From contig NZ_JBHULV010000008.1 of the NCBI RefSeq assembly GCF_042684645.1, positions 434,001 through 498,000 on the forward strand: 64,000 nucleotides of DNA, written 5' to 3'. The notes below the pieces were generated by a model. The model worked only from the letters and a program-made list of their open reading frames with translations. It ran no database searches and was not told the origin of the DNA. Positions within the stretch are counted from its first letter, which is position 1; the number at the start of each line of letters is the position of its first letter. This DNA comes from Pseudopedobacter alpinus. GTDB lineage: Bacteria; Bacteroidota; Bacteroidia; Sphingobacteriales; Sphingobacteriaceae. Made by a program: the position numbers and the translations under genes. This document shows positions 8,221 through 17,200 of this stretch, piece by piece.

Positions 8221-8637
8221 TTAGTTTATCACGGTAATTTGAGAGCTGGTTACATTAACCAAATATTGTTTTAATGGCCTAGTAGCTGGTGCCTTAATGG
8301 AAGAACCGTCTTCCATTAAAAATATTGAACCAGAACATGGGTCGGTAGCGGTAATTGTTGGGTCATTTAAATTTACAGCACATTTACTTTCTGGGTTAAA
8401 GCTACTGCACCTATCATAGGCAACAATTTGCCCGTTGTTTTTTTTGTATAAAATTATTCCTGCAACACCGCCTGGTATTGTTACCGCTCCGCCAGCGCTT
8501 GTTAAAATAGAAAAACGAAAATCATTAGCAGGAATACGAATATCTACAGGAACATCTGCAATAAAAATGTTGTCTTTATTACATGACGTTGTAATGAAGG
8601 CTGCAAACAAAAAAAGACAGATTGCTAGTTTTTTCAT
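8221..8637 (-). CDS. Rieske-fold lipoprotein lacking the histidine ligands
   Basis: A 138-residue lipoprotein with lipobox TTSC (Cys19). The rest follows the plan of Rieske ferredoxin domains: a strand with GIILYKKNNGQIVAYDRCSS, a spacer, then DPCSGSIFLMEDGSSIKAPA and a closing PLKQYLV...ITVIN strand. A Rieske centre needs C-x-H and C-x2-H. Here the two cysteines remain (C77, C101) but both histidine positions are serine (S79, S104), so a normal 2Fe-2S Rieske cluster cannot form. C86 is an additional cysteine. The fold assignment comes from motif order, not from a search. It lies between pheS and the TetR gene on the same strand. Confidence 0.65.
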   Translation of the reverse strand: MKKLAICLFLFAAFITTSCNKDNIFIADVPVDIRIPANDFRFSILTSAGGAVTIPGGVAGIILYKKNNGQIVAYDRCSSFNPESKCAVNLNDPTITATDPCSGSIFLMEDGSSIKAPATRPLKQYLVNVTSSQITVIN

Positions 8638-8643
8638 ACTATT

Positions 8644-9792
8644 TTAAATCACCTCAGATTGAAATTGTTTTAAGAAACGTACGTCGTTCTCAGAAAACAA
8701 ACGCAAATCTTTGATCTGATATTTTAAATTGGTAATTCTTTCTATACCCATTCCAAAAGCGAAACCAGTATATTTTTTAGAATCAATATTTACATTATCT
8801 AAAACATTAGGGTCTATCATGCCGCAACCTAAAATTTCTACCCAACCACTTTGTTTACACATTTGGCAACCATTACCTTTACAAATGGTACAAGAAATAT
8901 CCATTTCTGCAGATGGTTCTGTAAACGGGAAATAGGATGGACGGAAGCGTACTTTTGTGCCTTCACCATATAATTCCTGAACAAAGTAGTATAAGGTTTG
9001 TTTTAAGTCGGCAAATGAAACGTTTTCATCAACATATAAACCTTCTACTTGATGAAAAAAGCAATGCGCTCTGGCAGAAATAGCTTCATTCCGGTAAACA
9101 CGACCAGGCATTAATGCTCTAAAAGGTGGTTTACCTGCCTCCATTAAGCGGACTTGAACAGATGATGTGTGGGTGCGGAGAGCAAAAGCAGCCCCACTCC
9201 CAACCTCTCCCCCTAATTGGAGAGGAGCACTTTGAGTCTCTGCTTTATTTATTAGGTTAGCATCTTTATCGTTTGAAGAGCCATCTTGAGCTTCCCTCTC
9301 CTCTTGGAGAGGGACCGAGGGTGAGGCAACAAAAAAAGTGTCTTGCATATCTCTTGCTGGGTGTTCTTCAGGGAAGTTTAATGCAGAGAAATTATGCCAA
9401 TCGTCTTCAATTTCTGGCCCTTCGGCTAAAACAAAACCCAATCTTTTAAAAATTTCTACTATCTCTTTTCTTACTAAAGATAACGGATGACGGCCTCCTA
9501 ATTCAAAACCTTCGCCGGGAAGCGTTAAATCTTCCTTATTACTTTCAGCATTATTTGCAGCAAAATTGTCTTTATAATCGTTAAACTTAGCTTCTGCTAA
9601 TTGTTTAAATTGATTTAAAACTTTACCTAAAATGCGTTTCTCTTCTGGCGAAACAGCTTTAAATTCATCAAATAAATCTTTGATAATACCTTTAGTACCT
9701 AAAAATTTTATGCGGAAGCTCTCTAATTGTTCTGCTGTTTTGGGTTCAAAAGCTGCTATTTCGGTACTGTATTGAGTGATTTTAGACTGCAT
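8644..9792 (-). CDS. pheS: Phenylalanyl-tRNA synthetase alpha subunit, with repeat insertion
   Basis: A 382-residue PheS, longer than the usual 340-350. The start is ATG at 9792; the TTG at 9801 is rejected. Class II motifs are intact: the coiled-coil N-terminus, GGRHPLSLV, PARDMQDTFF, LRTHTSSVQVR, GRVYRNEAISARAHCFFHQVEG and the C-terminal GFAFGMGIERI. Between DTFFVA and LRTHTSS there is a segment of about 48 codons (9184-9327) absent from the family and made of palindromic-repeat DNA read in frame. The neighbouring catalytic motifs on both sides are untouched, so the enzyme is probably active. A class II loop appears to tolerate the insert. PheT is not in the window. Confidence 0.95.
   Translation of the reverse strand: MQSKITQYSTEIAAFEPKTAEQLESFRIKFLGTKGIIKDLFDEFKAVSPEEKRILGKVLNQFKQLAEAKFNDYKDNFAANNAESNKEDLTLPGEGFELGGRHPLSLVRKEIVEIFKRLGFVLAEGPEIEDDWHNFSALNFPEEHPARDMQDTFFVASPSVPLQEEREAQDGSSNDKDANLINKAETQSAPLQLGGEVGSGAAFALRTHTSSVQVRLMEAGKPPFRALMPGRVYRNEAISARAHCFFHQVEGLYVDENVSFADLKQTLYYFVQELYGEGTKVRFRPSYFPFTEPSAEMDISCTICKGNGCQMCKQSGWVEILGCGMIDPNVLDNVNIDSKKYTGFAFGMGIERITNLKYQIKDLRLFSENDVRFLKQFQSEVI
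9184..9327. repeat. REP-like doublet inserted in frame in pheS
   Basis: 144 bp, exactly 48 codons. It contains two palindromic units, CCTCTCC-N8-GGAGAGG (9204-9226) and CCCTCTCC-TCTT-GGAGAGGG (9295-9313), the second followed by the tail ACCGAGGGTGAGGC. The same unit with its GGGGTGAGGC tail recurs at 20469, 23377 and, inverted, at 20383 and 23224. The encoded segment is unrelated to PheS sequence. Confidence 0.85.
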
Positions 9793-9806
9793 AGGGTGCA
9801 AATTTA

Positions 9807-9836
9807 ATAAAAAAAGTCTCGTTTAACAGAGACTTT
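9807..9836 (-). terminator. kbl terminator
   Basis: On the minus strand AAAGTCTC and GAGACTTT pair around an 8-base loop and are followed by a T run. It separates kbl from pheS and overlaps the pheS upstream region. Confidence 0.75.
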
Positions 9837-9885
9837 AATTCTTAATCGTAATATTATAATAGCAATTAGCTGGTTTTATTTTTTT

Positions 9886-10009
9886 GCGTTAAGTTTTAAT
9901 GCTTAAAGCAAAAGGCACAAAGCTTAAAGCTAAAAACGTATTTTATCGGTCAAATAAAACTTCCAGCCTCTTCCTTTCTGCCTATGGCTTTCAGCCTTTC
10001 GCCTTCTAC
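9886..10009. repeat. Compound short repeats (AAAGC / GGCTTTCAGCC type)
   Basis: The gap after kbl is filled with short related words: CTTAAAGC twice, AAAAGGC, then GCTTTCAGCCTTTCGCC. Similar words build the insertion inside argC (19634-19738), so this looks like another dispersed family. No gene seen. Confidence 0.5.
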
Positions 10010-11197
10010 CTAAATTACTTTTAACTCTTTCCCTACTTTAATAAATGCAGCAATAGCTTTATCAAGATGATGTTTATGATGTGCCGCAGACATTTGAACC
10101 CTTATACGAGCTTTATCTTTTGGTACAACTGGGTAATAAAAACCAATAACATAAATGCCTTCTTCTAACATTTTTGCAGCAAAATCTTGAGATAATTGCG
10201 CATCGTATAACATTACTGGCACAATTGGGTGTACACCTGGTTTAATATCAAAACCAGCCTCCGTCATTTTTTCTCTAAAATAAGTGGTGTTACTTTCTAA
10301 TTTATCTCTTAACTCGGTTGTTTCTGTTAGCATATCTAAAACTGCAATAGATGCACCAACAATTGCTGGAGCTAAGGTGTTTGAAAATAAATAAGGACGA
10401 GAACGTTGGCGTAAAATTTCAATCACCTCTTTTGGACCAGATGTAAAACCACCAGATGCGCCACCTAAAGCTTTACCTAAAGTACCAGTAATGATATCAA
10501 CTCTGCCCATAACGTTATGGTGTTCATGAGTTCCTCTGCCTGTTTTTCCCATAAAACCACTGCAATGGCATTCGTCAATCATTACTAAAGCATTGTATTT
10601 ATCAGCCAAATCGCAAATTTTGTCTAATTGCGCAATGGTGCCGTCCATAGAAAAAGCGCCATCTGTAACAATAATACGGTGACGTAGATTTTGAGTTTCT
10701 TGTAATTGTTTTTCCAAATCTTCCATATTATCATGCTTATAGCGATAGCGTTGTGCTTTACATAAGCGTACACCATCAATTATTGAAGCATGGTTTAGCT
10801 CGTCGGATATGATTGCGTCTTGCGCATCAAACAAAGGTTCAAAAACTCCTCCGTTTGCATCAAAAGCTGCAGCATATAAAATTGTATCTTCTGTGCCTAA
10901 AAATTCAGATATTTTTTTCTCTAATTCTTTGTGAATATCTTGTGTGCCACAAATAAACCTTACAGATGATAATCCGAAGCCGTGGCTATCAATTGCATTT
11001 TTAGCAGCTTCAATTACTTTTGGGTGCGATGATAAGCCTAAATAATTATTGGCACAGAAATTAATAACTTCTTGGTTGTTGTTTACTTTAATATCTGCAC
11101 CTTGTGGTGTAACTATAATTCTTTCTTTCTTATATAATCCGGCAAGTTTAATGTCGTTAATTTCTTTTGCAAGAACAGGTTTTAAAGTTTTATACAT
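10010..11197 (-). CDS. kbl: Glycine C-acetyltransferase (2-amino-3-ketobutyrate CoA ligase)
   Basis: A 395-residue PLP enzyme of the alpha-oxoamine synthase family, counted from ATG at 11197 (TTG at 11203 rejected). It joins glycine and acetyl-CoA to 2-amino-3-oxobutyrate, or runs in reverse in threonine breakdown. Signatures are NFCANNYLGLSSHP, the DECHCSGFMGKTGRGTHEH region and the PLP lysine in TGTLGKALGGASGGF. The match is closer to Kbl than to BioF or serine palmitoyltransferase, mostly from the GxGTHEHH and HHKHHLDKAI segments. No threonine dehydrogenase gene is beside it. Confidence 0.9.
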   Translation of the reverse strand: MYKTLKPVLAKEINDIKLAGLYKKERIIVTPQGADIKVNNNQEVINFCANNYLGLSSHPKVIEAAKNAIDSHGFGLSSVRFICGTQDIHKELEKKISEFLGTEDTILYAAAFDANGGVFEPLFDAQDAIISDELNHASIIDGVRLCKAQRYRYKHDNMEDLEKQLQETQNLRHRIIVTDGAFSMDGTIAQLDKICDLADKYNALVMIDECHCSGFMGKTGRGTHEHHNVMGRVDIITGTLGKALGGASGGFTSGPKEVIEILRQRSRPYLFSNTLAPAIVGASIAVLDMLTETTELRDKLESNTTYFREKMTEAGFDIKPGVHPIVPVMLYDAQLSQDFAAKMLEEGIYVIGFYYPVVPKDKARIRVQMSAAHHKHHLDKAIAAFIKVGKELKVI

Positions 11198-11293
11198 AAT
11201 CAATATTTTTAATGTTAAAACTAAGAAATCATTTTTGGATGAAAGAATTACAAGCGAGTAATGTATAATTTTATTACATTGAGAGGCAGATTT

Positions 11294-13441
11294 ATGAAAA
11301 AATTTTTAATTATTTGTTGTGTTTTATATTCTTTTAACGCCAAGGCTTCTGGGACGCTAGACTCTGCCAATTGGGTTAATAAGTTTATGCTACAGGTTAT
11401 TGAAAATCAGAAAGAAAGGGAACGAAAAGCTTATGAGGCTGGTGCATATATTAAGAACGAATTAATTTTAGATGACGGGCCCGATAAGGTTTTAGGAAGA
11501 AATATTAAATATATTGATGTTAAAAAAAAACAATTGGTTTGGTTAAATGAGTCTTATTCTCAGTTGTTTTTTAAGCCAGAACTTGGCTACAAAGAATTTA
11601 TTGAAGCAACTAAAAGTTATGGCAAATACCCGTCGTGGGAGTTTAAAAGTGCATCACAACTAAGCGTTAACTTTAGTACTAATTATATAAAAATAGAGGC
11701 TTTAAGTGATAAAAATTTTGTTTCACCGTTGGCTAAAAATGCATTTGCTCATTATAATTATGATATTATTAGTTTAACAGAAACTGATTTGGTTTTAGCT
11801 GTAATTCCTAAGAAAAAATTCTCTGCTACTTTTGTTGGTGAATTAACCTTTAATCCTAAAACGTATGATTTAAAACATCTTAACCTAAAAATAACCGGAG
11901 ACAAGGGAATAAATTTTATTGATACCTTACAAATAGTGCAAAGTTACAATGCAAGTATTGCACACCCTCTTTATACTTTATTAAAATATAAAGGTCAGGT
12001 TTTTAAGTTTGCTTTTTCTGGTACCAGTCATTCTATTTTTACAGCTAAAGATTCAGCTGATTTTAGCATTTTCGATAAATTCAGTAAAAATGAAGAGGTT
12101 AAGGATAATTTCTCTGCATTTAACGGAAATATTCTTAAAGAGAATAGGCAAATACCACTTACTCTACAAGAACGCTTATCTTATGAAGTTCAGGATTCAA
12201 GAAATATAAGAAAAGATGAAATAATTATAGATTCTTTAGCAAATTTTGGCTCAAGAATAAAAATTTTACCGCTTCTATTTTCCGACAAAGTTTGGGCAAG
12301 TAAAAATAAAAGAAGAGCAATTATTTTTGATCCGATTGTGCCTTCTTTATTTTTTAACACAGTAGAGGGTTTTGGAATAAGTTATGGCGTAACGTTTATA
12401 GAGTACGCTAAGAACAAAAGTAATTGGGCAATTACACCTCGTATGCGATATGGTTTTAGTAATAAAGAGCTAAATTCTGATGTTTCTTTTTCTTGGTTTT
12501 ATAAGCCTAAGAAAAGAGGCACACTTAATTTTAGTATAGGAAGTACCTATTTAGATTTAAACCCAAATGGCAGTATTGGGTCTTTACAAAACACATTAAA
12601 TACCTTGTTTTTTGAACAAAATTTCATGAAACTTTACAGAAAAGAGTATGTAAGTTTAGGTATTGGAAGAGAATTGGTAGGGAATCTTTACCTATCTGTA
12701 GGGACAGAAATGGCTAGAAATTATTCTGTTACTAATACACAAGATTTTGTTTTTAGAGATATTAAGGAAAGAAATTTCAGTTCAAACAATCCAATATCTC
12801 CCGCATTAGAGAATGAGTTATTTCCTCAATACAGTTCATTTTTTATAAATTCTTCTTTAATTTATACATTAAAGCAGCCTTACATTACAAAAGATAATGT
12901 AAAAATTTATAAGTTACCATTAGGTCCTAGGTTTATAATTAATTACAAAAAAGGAATCCCAAATTTTGTGAATTCAGAATCTGATTATCAATATCTTGAA
13001 GCAGAAATACAACATGAAAAATTAGACATGGGTTTGTGGGGATATGGCTCTTACTCTGTTGCTGGTGGTGGTTTTTTTAATGCTAAGAGTGTTTTCTTTC
13101 CAGAGTGGAGGCATTTTAGTGGTAATTTGGCGTTAATTTTTAACCCAGGTTTACGTAGTTTTCACCTTTTAGATTTTTATACCTATAGTACAAATGAATA
13201 TTTTTTAGAGGGCCATATTGAGCATAATTTTAATCAATATTTTTCTAACAGAGTTCCTTTATTAAGAAAGCTGAAATTACAAGAGTTAATTGGGGGTGCA
13301 TACCTATACCAGCCAAATAAAGGAGATTATTTTGAAGCTTATGCTGGTGTAAGGAGATTAACATTTAGAGCAGATTTTGCAGTTTCTTTTAGCGGTAAAG
13401 GAGTTCTGAATAAAGGGTTTAAAATATCTTACGGTTTTTAG
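11294..13441 (+). CDS. DUF5686-family outer-membrane protein, short form
   Basis: A 715-residue secreted protein with a signal peptide at about 1-20 (start at 11294, because the earlier ATG at 11261 would put 11 residues before the signal). It shares with its downstream neighbour the core region (SPLAKNAFAHYNYDIISLTE) and the C-terminal half typical of DUF5686, with many beta strands and the landmark FFNTVEGFGISYG near residue 360. It lacks the N-terminal carboxypeptidase-regulatory-like domain found in most relatives. Likely an outer-membrane barrel; function unknown. Divergent from kbl. Confidence 0.8.
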   Translation: MKKFLIICCVLYSFNAKASGTLDSANWVNKFMLQVIENQKERERKAYEAGAYIKNELILDDGPDKVLGRNIKYIDVKKKQLVWLNESYSQLFFKPELGYKEFIEATKSYGKYPSWEFKSASQLSVNFSTNYIKIEALSDKNFVSPLAKNAFAHYNYDIISLTETDLVLAVIPKKKFSATFVGELTFNPKTYDLKHLNLKITGDKGINFIDTLQIVQSYNASIAHPLYTLLKYKGQVFKFAFSGTSHSIFTAKDSADFSIFDKFSKNEEVKDNFSAFNGNILKENRQIPLTLQERLSYEVQDSRNIRKDEIIIDSLANFGSRIKILPLLFSDKVWASKNKRRAIIFDPIVPSLFFNTVEGFGISYGVTFIEYAKNKSNWAITPRMRYGFSNKELNSDVSFSWFYKPKKRGTLNFSIGSTYLDLNPNGSIGSLQNTLNTLFFEQNFMKLYRKEYVSLGIGRELVGNLYLSVGTEMARNYSVTNTQDFVFRDIKERNFSSNNPISPALENELFPQYSSFFINSSLIYTLKQPYITKDNVKIYKLPLGPRFIINYKKGIPNFVNSESDYQYLEAEIQHEKLDMGLWGYGSYSVAGGGFFNAKSVFFPEWRHFSGNLALIFNPGLRSFHLLDFYTYSTNEYFLEGHIEHNFNQYFSNRVPLLRKLKLQELIGGAYLYQPNKGDYFEAYAGVRRLTFRADFAVSFSGKGVLNKGFKISYGF

Positions 13442-13496
13442 CTATTTTAATTAAAGTGCCTGTGAAAATTTACATCTTTAAAGAAATTTTTATGGA

Positions 13497-15947
13497 ATGT
13501 ATAAACGCTATCTTGTTTTAATATTAATTATTTTTTCTTTTGATATAAATGCACAGTCTATTATTGGTAATGTTGCTAATAAAGAAAAAGAACCTATACC
13601 CTTTGCTACAGTTGCTGTTAAAGGTAGCAATATAGGCACATCTGCAAATAACGAGGGTAATTATTTTTTGAAACTTGCTAATGGAAATTATGAAGTTATT
13701 ATTAGCGCAGTGGGTTATAAACAAGCCATAAAGTCTATTATTGTTAATGCCAATAATATGGTTTTAAATTTTCAATTAGAGCCAGAATTATATGAATTAA
13801 AAGATGTAATTGTTAACGCAACAGGTAAAGACCCCGCTTATGCAATTATCAAAAAAGCTATAAATAAGCGTAAAGGGCATTTAACAGAAACACCAGCTTA
13901 CACTTGTAAAGTTTATATTAAAGGAGTGCAAAAATTATTGAAGGCTCCAGAAAAATTTTTAGGAAGAGATATTGGTGAAGTTGCTAAACAAGCAGGTTTG
14001 GATAGTAACAGAACTGGTATTGTTTACCAATCGGAGTCGCAATCTATTTTAAATTATTTGCCGCCAAATAATTACCAAGAAGAAATGATTTCTTCTAAAG
14101 TTGCAGGAAGCAATAGGGCTTTTAGCTTTAACAGGGCAACAGAATTATTGCTGAATTTTTACGAGAACTATCAAAATTGGGATGGTATTAGTAATAGGCC
14201 ATTTGTATCTCCAATTGCGGATAATGCACTTTTTTATTACGATTATAAGCTGATTGGCTCAACGTTAGAAAACGGCGAACTTATTAATAAAATACAGCTA
14301 ATTCCTAAACGTAAATACGACCCAGCTTATCGCGGATATATTTATATTGTTGAAAATAGCTGGCGCATACATAGCACTGATTTTTTAATGACTAAAGAAT
14401 CTAACATCACTTTAATTGATTCTCTTAAAATTAACCAAAAATTTATTCCTATAAAGCAAAATTGGATGCCTGCAAGCGTTGCTTTTGAATTTAAAGGAGG
14501 CCTTTTTAGCTTTAAGTTTGGCGGGTATTTTTTGGGAATATACACCGATTATGATTTTAAACCAACAAAACCAATTAAAAACTTTAAAGAGGTTTTAAAA
14601 ATAACCAAAGATGTTAATAAAAAGGATGATGAATATTGGAGCAATGAAAGGCCTATTCCCTTAACTAAGGAAGAGAAGGTTAACTATGTAAAAAAAGACA
14701 GTATTGCAAAAAAAAGAGAATCTAAACCTTATTTAGATAGTTTAGATAAGGTAAATAATAAATTAAAGTTTTCTAAAATATTTTTAGGGGGTTATCAGCC
14801 ACGTAATAGGTTTAAAAAAGAATATTATAATTTCGATGGCTTATTAAGTAGTGTTCATTTCAACACTGTTGAAGGTTTTGCGATAAATTACGGAGCAAGT
14901 TATAGCAAAAGAATAGATACTATCAATAATAGAAATTTTACTTGGAACGGGCATTTACGTTATGGTTTTTCTAACAAACTATTTAGTGCAAATACAGGTT
15001 TTACTATACCAATTTTAAAAAAGCAAAGCTTAAGTTTTTTACTAGGGTCTGATGTTGTTGATTTAAACAATAACGGTTCTATAAATATCTTAGGAAACAC
15101 TTTTAACTCTTTGTTTTTTGAAAAAAACTACATGAAACTTTACCGTAAACAGTTAGTACAGGTAGGTTTTAACTCGCAAATAGCTGGTGGTTTAAATGGT
15201 AGTTTAACATTATTTTATAATGATAATAATTGGCTAGCCAATACTACAACATATAAATTTATAGACGATAAAGAAATTGAGTTTACATCAAACAACCCTT
15301 TTCAACCATTAAGCAGTCAACCTTTATTTGTCCAGCACCAAACCTTTAAAGCCAAAATTAGTTTAAGATACAATTTTAGTAATAAATATGTAACATACCC
15401 CACCGGTAGATTTTATTTACCATCTAAATGGCCAGTTTTAAATTTCAATTACATTAAAGCCATTCCTAATATTTTTGGTTCTGATACAGATTTTGACCAG
15501 CTCAGTTTAAGAATTTCTAAGCCAAATATTAAATTTGGTTTTTATGGTAAATTTAGTTTTGCTACAGAAGCTGGAGCTTTCATAAACACAAATAATATCT
15601 TTTATCCAGATTTTAAACATTTTACAGGTAATAAAGCTTTGGCTTTTACACCTGCTGATAACCAGTTTTTATTTTTAGATTTTTATAAATTTAATACAGC
15701 AAACAAATATTTTGAGGCTCATTTAGAACATAATTTTTCTGGCTTTTTTTCTAATAAAATACCACTAGTTAGAAAGCTTAAACTTCAAGAACTTGTAGGT
15801 ATAAATTATTTAGCCAGTAATGAATTAACCAATTACCGAGAACTTTATGTTGGTCTGGCGTTTACTGGTTTAAAAGTTTATTACGGTTTTGTTTACAATA
15901 GAAAAGAGAAGATAGACTCGGGATTTAGGATTGCTTACGGATTTTAA
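13497..15947 (+). CDS. DUF5686 and carboxypeptidase-regulatory-like protein
   Basis: An 816-residue protein with a signal peptide (1-19), a carboxypeptidase-regulatory-like beta-sandwich at about 20-105 (IIGNVANKEKEPIPFATVAV...), then the DUF5686 body and a C-terminal beta-rich half with HFNTVEGFAINYG. The last 350 residues align by eye with the preceding protein (for example LYRK, FFSNK/RVPLxRKLKLQELxG), so the two arose by tandem duplication. It starts 55 bases after its neighbour and may share a transcript. Surface or outer-membrane location is inferred. Function is unknown. Confidence 0.85.
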   Translation: MYKRYLVLILIIFSFDINAQSIIGNVANKEKEPIPFATVAVKGSNIGTSANNEGNYFLKLANGNYEVIISAVGYKQAIKSIIVNANNMVLNFQLEPELYELKDVIVNATGKDPAYAIIKKAINKRKGHLTETPAYTCKVYIKGVQKLLKAPEKFLGRDIGEVAKQAGLDSNRTGIVYQSESQSILNYLPPNNYQEEMISSKVAGSNRAFSFNRATELLLNFYENYQNWDGISNRPFVSPIADNALFYYDYKLIGSTLENGELINKIQLIPKRKYDPAYRGYIYIVENSWRIHSTDFLMTKESNITLIDSLKINQKFIPIKQNWMPASVAFEFKGGLFSFKFGGYFLGIYTDYDFKPTKPIKNFKEVLKITKDVNKKDDEYWSNERPIPLTKEEKVNYVKKDSIAKKRESKPYLDSLDKVNNKLKFSKIFLGGYQPRNRFKKEYYNFDGLLSSVHFNTVEGFAINYGASYSKRIDTINNRNFTWNGHLRYGFSNKLFSANTGFTIPILKKQSLSFLLGSDVVDLNNNGSINILGNTFNSLFFEKNYMKLYRKQLVQVGFNSQIAGGLNGSLTLFYNDNNWLANTTTYKFIDDKEIEFTSNNPFQPLSSQPLFVQHQTFKAKISLRYNFSNKYVTYPTGRFYLPSKWPVLNFNYIKAIPNIFGSDTDFDQLSLRISKPNIKFGFYGKFSFATEAGAFINTNNIFYPDFKHFTGNKALAFTPADNQFLFLDFYKFNTANKYFEAHLEHNFSGFFSNKIPLVRKLKLQELVGINYLASNELTNYRELYVGLAFTGLKVYYGFVYNRKEKIDSGFRIAYGF

Positions 15948-16134
15948 CAATTAATAGGTCTTAATATTTTAACATATTATTTTCTGAAAACAAAACACCA
16001 TAATAACCGTTTATAAAAAAATAGAGCAAATCATTAATCTCGATAAATTGTCAAGAATTGACATTTATCATAATTAATTAGCAATCATTAGTTAAATTTG
16101 CTAAAAATTAAATCCCTTATAAAAAAGCGAAAGC

Positions 16135-16863
16135 ATGTATATTCTTATTTTCTTTTTAGCGCATTGGTTTTCATCTCTTTTTGCGCAAACCTTTTATTTA
16201 CACCGTTATGCTTCTCATAAAATGTTTACTCTAAACAAATTTTGGGAAAAAGCATTTTATATATTTACTTGGTTTAGTCAGGGGTCATCCTATTTAAATC
16301 CAAAGGCTTATGCAATAATGCACCGCATGCACCACGCTTTCTCCGATACAGAAAAAGACCCTCATTCTCCTCATTTTTTTGAAGATGTATTTCAGATGAT
16401 GTGGAATACTCGTGGTATGTACAATGGTTTTGCGGTTGGTACCTTACAGGCTGATAAGGAGTTTACTGGTAACTATCCAGAATGGCCTTTGGTTAATAAA
16501 ATAGCTTCTTCTTTTATAACTCGCGTATTGTTTGGTTTAGGATATATTACTTTCTATATATTTTTTGCTACATCATGGTGGATGTTTTTATTGTTGCCTA
16601 TACATTTTATTATGGGTCCATTACATGGCGCTATTGTAAATTGGTGCGGTCACAAATACGGTTATTCTAATTTTGATAATCAGGATAAATCCAAAAACAC
16701 AACTCCAATTGATTTCTTAATGTTAGGCGAGCTCTTTCAAAATAACCATCATAAATTCCCTAATAGCCCAAATTTTGCTAAAAAATGGTTCGAGATTGAT
16801 CCTGTTTATCCAATTCTTAAAGTATTACATTGGTGTCGCATCATTAAACTGAGAAAAGTTTAA
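16135..16863 (+). CDS. Acyl-CoA/acyl-lipid delta-9-type fatty acid desaturase
   Basis: A 242-residue integral membrane di-iron desaturase. All three histidine boxes are present: H23-RYAS-H28, H63-RMHH67 and NNHH at about 203-206 (QNNHHKFPN). About four hydrophobic helices flank the boxes. The length is typical of the short bacterial group. It probably introduces double bonds into membrane fatty acids. The positional specificity cannot be read from the sequence. The AT-rich 187-base gap before it has a TAAATTTG box at 16093-16100 but no properly spaced TTG. Confidence 0.88.
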   Translation: MYILIFFLAHWFSSLFAQTFYLHRYASHKMFTLNKFWEKAFYIFTWFSQGSSYLNPKAYAIMHRMHHAFSDTEKDPHSPHFFEDVFQMMWNTRGMYNGFAVGTLQADKEFTGNYPEWPLVNKIASSFITRVLFGLGYITFYIFFATSWWMFLLLPIHFIMGPLHGAIVNWCGHKYGYSNFDNQDKSKNTTPIDFLMLGELFQNNHHKFPNSPNFAKKWFEIDPVYPILKVLHWCRIIKLRKV

Positions 16864-16890
16864 AAATATAGTAATATTAATTTCAAGATT

Positions 16891-16926
16891 ATAGCTCTTA
16901 ATTAGGTTTAAGGGCTATTTTTTTTG
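16891..16926 (+). terminator. Desaturase terminator
   Basis: An 11-pair stem (ATAGCTCTTAA with TTTAAGGGCTAT, one G-U) and T8, 30 bases after the desaturase stop. Confidence 0.85.
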
Positions 16927-16997
16927 ATAAACTATTTTGGTTTTATATATGTTAAGTTAAAAGCTTGTTAATTAAATATTAATAATTGTATTTAATG

Positions 16998-17028
16998 TTG
17001 TATTTAAAAAAAATTATACGCTCTTTTG
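16998..17028 (+). promoter_or_regulatory. Candidate promoter of the arginine operon
   Basis: TTG at 16998-17000, a 20-base spacer and CTCTTTTG at 17021-17028. The spacing and the TTTG half fit the Bacteroidota promoter, but the TA half is missing. The leader ORF begins 37 bases downstream. Confidence 0.4.
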
Positions 17029-17065
17029 CGTTGGAAAACAGGTTAAAGCCTGATATTTAAAAAAG

Positions 17066-17200
17066 ATGAAACAAAACATTTTAAATACAAACAACAGTAA
17101 ACCGTTAAACAACGGACATGCTGCTGCTATGTTTATTTGTTTACCTTCTTTCAGAACAATCTCTTTGCGACGAAGACCGCTATCTGCTTTCAGATTTTGA
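17066..17200 (+). CDS. Candidate arginine-operon leader peptide
   Basis: A 44-codon ORF starting with ATG, ending in TGA, 112 bases before the first arginine gene. It holds five arginines, three of them consecutive as CGA-CGA-AGA (codons 35-37, 17168-17176), within SLRRRPLSAFRF at the C-terminus. The run overlaps a nested hairpin (17174-17207). This layout, late arginine run plus RNA structure before a biosynthetic operon, is the hallmark of transcription attenuation leaders. No match to a known leader family is claimed, and a classical terminator is not obvious. An overlapping ORF in another frame (17118-17312) is longer but has no supporting features. Confidence 0.6.
   Translation: MKQNILNTNNSKPLNNGHAAAMFICLPSFRTISLRRRPLSAFRF

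Noticed and set aside
11261..11293. Earlier ATG for the first DUF5686 protein
   Set aside because: Places 11 residues before the signal peptide; the ATG at 11294 begins it directly.
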